The position numbers and the translations under genes are program-made. A stretch of 64,000 nucleotides of DNA from Gemmatimonadetes bacterium bin94. GTDB taxonomy: Bacteria > Gemmatimonadota > Gemmatimonadetes > Longimicrobiales > Gaopeijiaceae. Within the stretch, counting starts at the first letter, position 1; every line of letters starts with the position of its first letter. Shown one piece after another: positions 61,584-64,000 of this stretch. Where the stretch lies: assembly GCA_002238865.1 (NCBI GenBank), contig MPNE01000015.1, positions 1 through 64,000 on the forward strand, in the 5' to 3' direction. Below the pieces are notes generated by a model. The model did no database searches, was not told where the DNA came from, and saw nothing but the letters and a program-made list of their open reading frames with translations.

Positions 61584-62827
61584 CCGGCCCGCTCGGTCGC
61601 CGTTCCCCGCACGATCTCCAGCACCTCGTCGTCCGTGAGGGTGTGATCGGCCAGCTTGGCCCGCTCGAAGATCCGGGTGCACAGCTCGTCGTCGTCGGGA
61701 TCGAAGCCCCGATGCAGGAGCCAGTACTTGACGTTCGAAACCCCGGACATGGGACCGACTTCGATCTCTTGCGTGCGACCCACCATGGAGGCGGGCACCC
61801 CGGAGTAGACGCGGTCGGCGAGCCAGTCCGCTCCCTTGGCCTTCGCCTTGACGATCGCGGCCGCATGCACCCCGGTCGCCGTGCGGAAGGCGTCGCTCCC
61901 CAGGACGGGATAGTTGGGTGGCAACGCAACCCCGCATTCACGCGCCACCAGGTCGCAGTAGTCGAAAAGGCGGCTCAGGTCGGCGTCGTGCACTCCGGCA
62001 AGCGCGAGGTTCACAAGCAGGAGATCCATCTCCACGTTGCCGACACGTTCGCCGATGCCCATGGCTGTGGCGTGGATGCGGTCGGCACCGGCCTCGATGG
62101 CCGCAAGCGCGTTGGCGAGACCCAGGCCCCGATCCCGGTGGCCGTGCCAGTCGAGCTTTACGTTCTCCCCGGACGGGTCGATGACCTGACGCCTCACAAA
62201 GCGTACCAGGGCCCTGACTCCCGATGGCGTCGCGTGGCCGACCGTATCGGAGAGACAGATCCGCCGGGCTCCCCATTCGATCGCGTGACCGTAGAGCACC
62301 TTGAGGGTCTCTCCGGTCGCCCGTGTCGTGTCCTCGGTCACGAACATGACCGGCAGGCCCTCTCGGACGCAGAAGGTCACCGACTCCTCGGCCGTCTGGA
62401 GCATTCTGTCGAGCTTCCACCCCTCCGCGTAGAACCGGATCGGCGAACTGCCGATAAACGCACATACCTCAAGGGCGACCCCGGTGTGTTGCGAAATCCT
62501 GGCCGCGGACTCCACGTCCGCCAGCACGGTGCGGGCAGCGCAGTTGGGCCTGATGGACAGGCCGGCATCGCGGATCTCCTCGCAGAGACGTGTGACGTCC
62601 GCCACGGCGCGGGGGCCGGCGCCGGGAAGGCCCAGGTCGGCCGAGTGAATCCCCAGCTCGTTCATGATGTGCACGAGCTCGATCTTGGACCCGATGGGAG
62701 GATCGATAACGGATGGAGATTGGAGCCCGTCCCTGAGGGTCTCGTCGTCCAGCTCCACATGGCGTCCCCACGCCAGGGTCTCGAACTCCTCCACATTCCA
62801 GTCGTGAATCAGCCGACTGTCATCCAT
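61580..62827 (-). CDS. LeuA/homocitrate-synthase-like enzyme
   Basis: 415 residues from ATG 62827, with GGAG five bases upstream. DRE-TIM lyase/synthase fold: DDETLRDGLQSP (acid/metal Asp), DWHGHRDRGLGLANALAAIEAG (HxH metal pair), TAMGIGERVGNVEMDLLL. It condenses acetyl-CoA with a 2-oxo acid; 2-isopropylmalate, homocitrate or citramalate are possible. At 415 residues it lacks most of the usual LeuA regulatory domain and so resembles homocitrate-type enzymes. It heads the phosphate operon by overlapping phoB, an odd arrangement. Confidence 0.8.
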   Translation of the reverse strand: MDDSRLIHDWNVEEFETLAWGRHVELDDETLRDGLQSPSVIDPPIGSKIELVHIMNELGIHSADLGLPGAGPRAVADVTRLCEEIRDAGLSIRPNCAARTVLADVESAARISQHTGVALEVCAFIGSSPIRFYAEGWKLDRMLQTAEESVTFCVREGLPVMFVTEDTTRATGETLKVLYGHAIEWGARRICLSDTVGHATPSGVRALVRFVRRQVIDPSGENVKLDWHGHRDRGLGLANALAAIEAGADRIHATAMGIGERVGNVEMDLLLVNLALAGVHDADLSRLFDYCDLVARECGVALPPNYPVLGSDAFRTATGVHAAAIVKAKAKGADWLADRVYSGVPASMVGRTQEIEVGPMSGVSNVKYWLLHRGFDPDDDELCTRIFERAKLADHTLTDDEVLEIVRGTATERAG

Positions 62828-63159
62828 CGTGGCTCCGTTCGTTGTTGGGCTGGTCGCGGCTCTTCGCGTCCGGTTGGTCGACCCTTTCAAGATTGTCGCT
62901 TCCGAGAGTCCCTGCCAGCCGCCTCCGCTTCGTCCGCCACGTTGGGGCTACGTTCTCTCCGATCCCGGACCCGGTCAACACAGCCCCCGCTTCGAAGGCT
63001 GTGAGCCTCGGGCGGGCACCCTTGCCCGCGAGGAGATCGCCGCTTTTCATCGAGTTCCAGACCTTCCCCGGTGTTGACCTCTCCCGCTGCCCTTGGACAG
63101 CTTTCGAAACACTGTGTGGGCCCCGCAGCAAGGGAGTAACACTTGAGTACCGGGAAACC
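62828..63159. other. Divergent intergenic region before the LeuA-pho operon
   Basis: About 330 bases without a gene. I searched by eye for two direct CTGTCAT-like repeats of a Pho box and found none. TTGACC occurs at 63074-63079 but without a good -10 box. The 3' end (AAGGGAG at 63131-63137) is a ribosome-site-like stretch that faces the partial gene but is too far from its GTG. Confidence 0.4.
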
Positions 63160-64000
63160 GTGACAATCTGGAAAGGACTCGCCCTTCAGGAAGTGCGCAC
63201 CAGCGTCGACTCGGACGACCCGAGGCTGACGGGACGAACCTATACAATCCCCTTCGCAACGGTCTGGCAGGCCGCAATCGCGCTTACCGGAGGCCGGCTT
63301 CACGGCTGGCGGATCGCACGCGCCGATGACGAGATCGGCATCATCATGGCCGACGTGAAGGGTCCGCTGCTTCCCCTGGAAGCGAGCGTGTCGGTCTATG
63401 TGACGCTGGACGCGAATGCGCAGACACGGGTCGATGTATGGGCGAGGGGACTCCACGGCGGCTGGGGCCTCGGCGTCCACCAGCGAAGGGTCGGATCCTT
63501 TTTCGCTGCCCTCGACCGGCTGCTGAACGTTGAACCCGGCCAGATCCTCGACCCGCGGCTCTTCGGGCCGACCGACCTGCCGGATCCCGTGGAGGCGGTG
63601 GAGCAGCCGGGGTGGCGGAGCGCGTCCAGACGCATCGTGCCACCCGCCATGGTCGCCGCCCTGCTCCTTGGCGGATGCTCGGAGAACGTCCCCGAGACCG
63701 CCCCACCCGCGGGATCCGGAGAGTCCGTGCGGGCGCCGCTTGCCGCGAGAGGGCTCGCAAGGGAGTCGGCGACCGGGGCGACCTACCTGCGTACCGTGGT
63801 TTTTGTCGACGCAGCGAGTGACACAACGATGTTCGTGCCTTGGGAATTCGAGAACCGCGACGAAGCCGACGGAATCCACAGGGTCGTCAGAGCCTGGCTC
63901 GGACGCGGCACACAGTGGTCGCTGTTCATGGAGGACGCGTGGGTCACACAACCCAGCCGCGCACCGTGGCGCGTTTTTCCGAGAGGTGCGGCCCGCATGG
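63160..64000 (+). CDS. Partial two-domain protein with internal lipobox
   Basis: The frame is open from GTG 63160 to the window edge (280 residues, no stop). The first part (about 1-150) reads as a cytoplasmic-type alpha/beta domain (YTIPFATVWQAAIALTGGRLHGWRIARADDEIGIIMADVKGP). At about residue 165 comes PAMVAALLLGGC, which looks like a lipoprotein signal, followed by a Pro/Gly-rich spacer and an outside-type domain (FVPWEFENRDEADGIHRVV). Either it is one protein with a membrane anchor in the middle, or two genes have fused. The family is unknown; the start lacks a clear ribosome site. Confidence 0.6.
   Translation, partial: MTIWKGLALQEVRTSVDSDDPRLTGRTYTIPFATVWQAAIALTGGRLHGWRIARADDEIGIIMADVKGPLLPLEASVSVYVTLDANAQTRVDVWARGLHGGWGLGVHQRRVGSFFAALDRLLNVEPGQILDPRLFGPTDLPDPVEAVEQPGWRSASRRIVPPAMVAALLLGGCSENVPETAPPAGSGESVRAPLAARGLARESATGATYLRTVVFVDAASDTTMFVPWEFENRDEADGIHRVVRAWLGRGTQWSLFMEDAWVTQPSRAPWRVFPRGAARM

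Noticed and set aside
62828..63160. Pho box upstream of the phosphate operon
   Set aside because: No pair of CTGTCAT-like direct repeats could be found by eye.

Overview
The window is GC-rich, gene-dense bacterial chromosomal DNA. I see no rRNA, tRNA, CRISPR array or transposase. The gene content is of the kind I associate with Gemmatimonadota or a similar Gram-negative of soil, sea or sponges: a TonB-dependent receptor with a DUF4249-type partner, sortilin-like propellers, a PQQ dehydrogenase with a cytochrome c, NTT-like carriers, DUF3667, PadR with a membrane partner, and many outer-membrane or lipoprotein genes. The phylum is an inference, since no marker gene is present.

Region 1 (about 690-15840) is a RiPP (ribosomally made, modified peptide) locus of the NHLP/NHLM class. 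It holds a YcaO cyclodehydratase lacking its N-terminus, an unassigned 366-aa protein, a divergently transcribed nitrile-hydratase-leader precursor ending in LCCCG, and then a plus-strand run: HlyD-like secretion protein, C39 peptidase/ABC transporter, second NHLM ABC transporter, an AlkB-like di-iron hydroxylase fused to a GlnE-like nucleotidyltransferase domain, a short-chain prenyl diphosphate synthase and an RND permease. The combination suggests a thiazole/thiazoline peptide that may also be hydroxylated or isoprenylated; that last step is inference. An 18-G homopolymer lies inside the fusion gene.

Region 2 (15.8-33.2 kb) holds surface and periplasmic functions: a DUF3667 membrane protein; two tandem metzincin-like lipoproteins that both lost the catalytic Glu of HExxH; a large beta-propeller protein; a lipoprotein; a DUF4249/TonB receptor pair; and an ArsR-SRPBCC-phosphodiesterase set facing the receptor across a perfect inverted repeat. 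A dihaem cytochrome c, a PQQ-dehydrogenase/M28-peptidase fusion and a DinB-like protein follow, joined by 4-bp overlaps.

Region 3 (33.2-47 kb) includes a hypothetical protein next to a decayed PIN toxin gene, an outer-membrane protein, a SulP transporter, an S9 peptidase, two divergent NTT-like carriers, PadR with its membrane partner and a frameshifted ankyrin gene.

Region 4 (47.4-64 kb) holds a BIG2/LRR lipoprotein and a beta-barrel protein, then a long minus-strand series: LeuA-like synthase, phoB, phoR, pstS, pstC, pstA, pstB, phoU, SDR, msrB, isocitrate-dehydrogenase-like, a zinc-ribbon membrane protein and glutaryl-CoA dehydrogenase. The first eight genes all overlap, so phosphate sensing and uptake look translationally coupled. 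A two-domain protein runs off the right edge.
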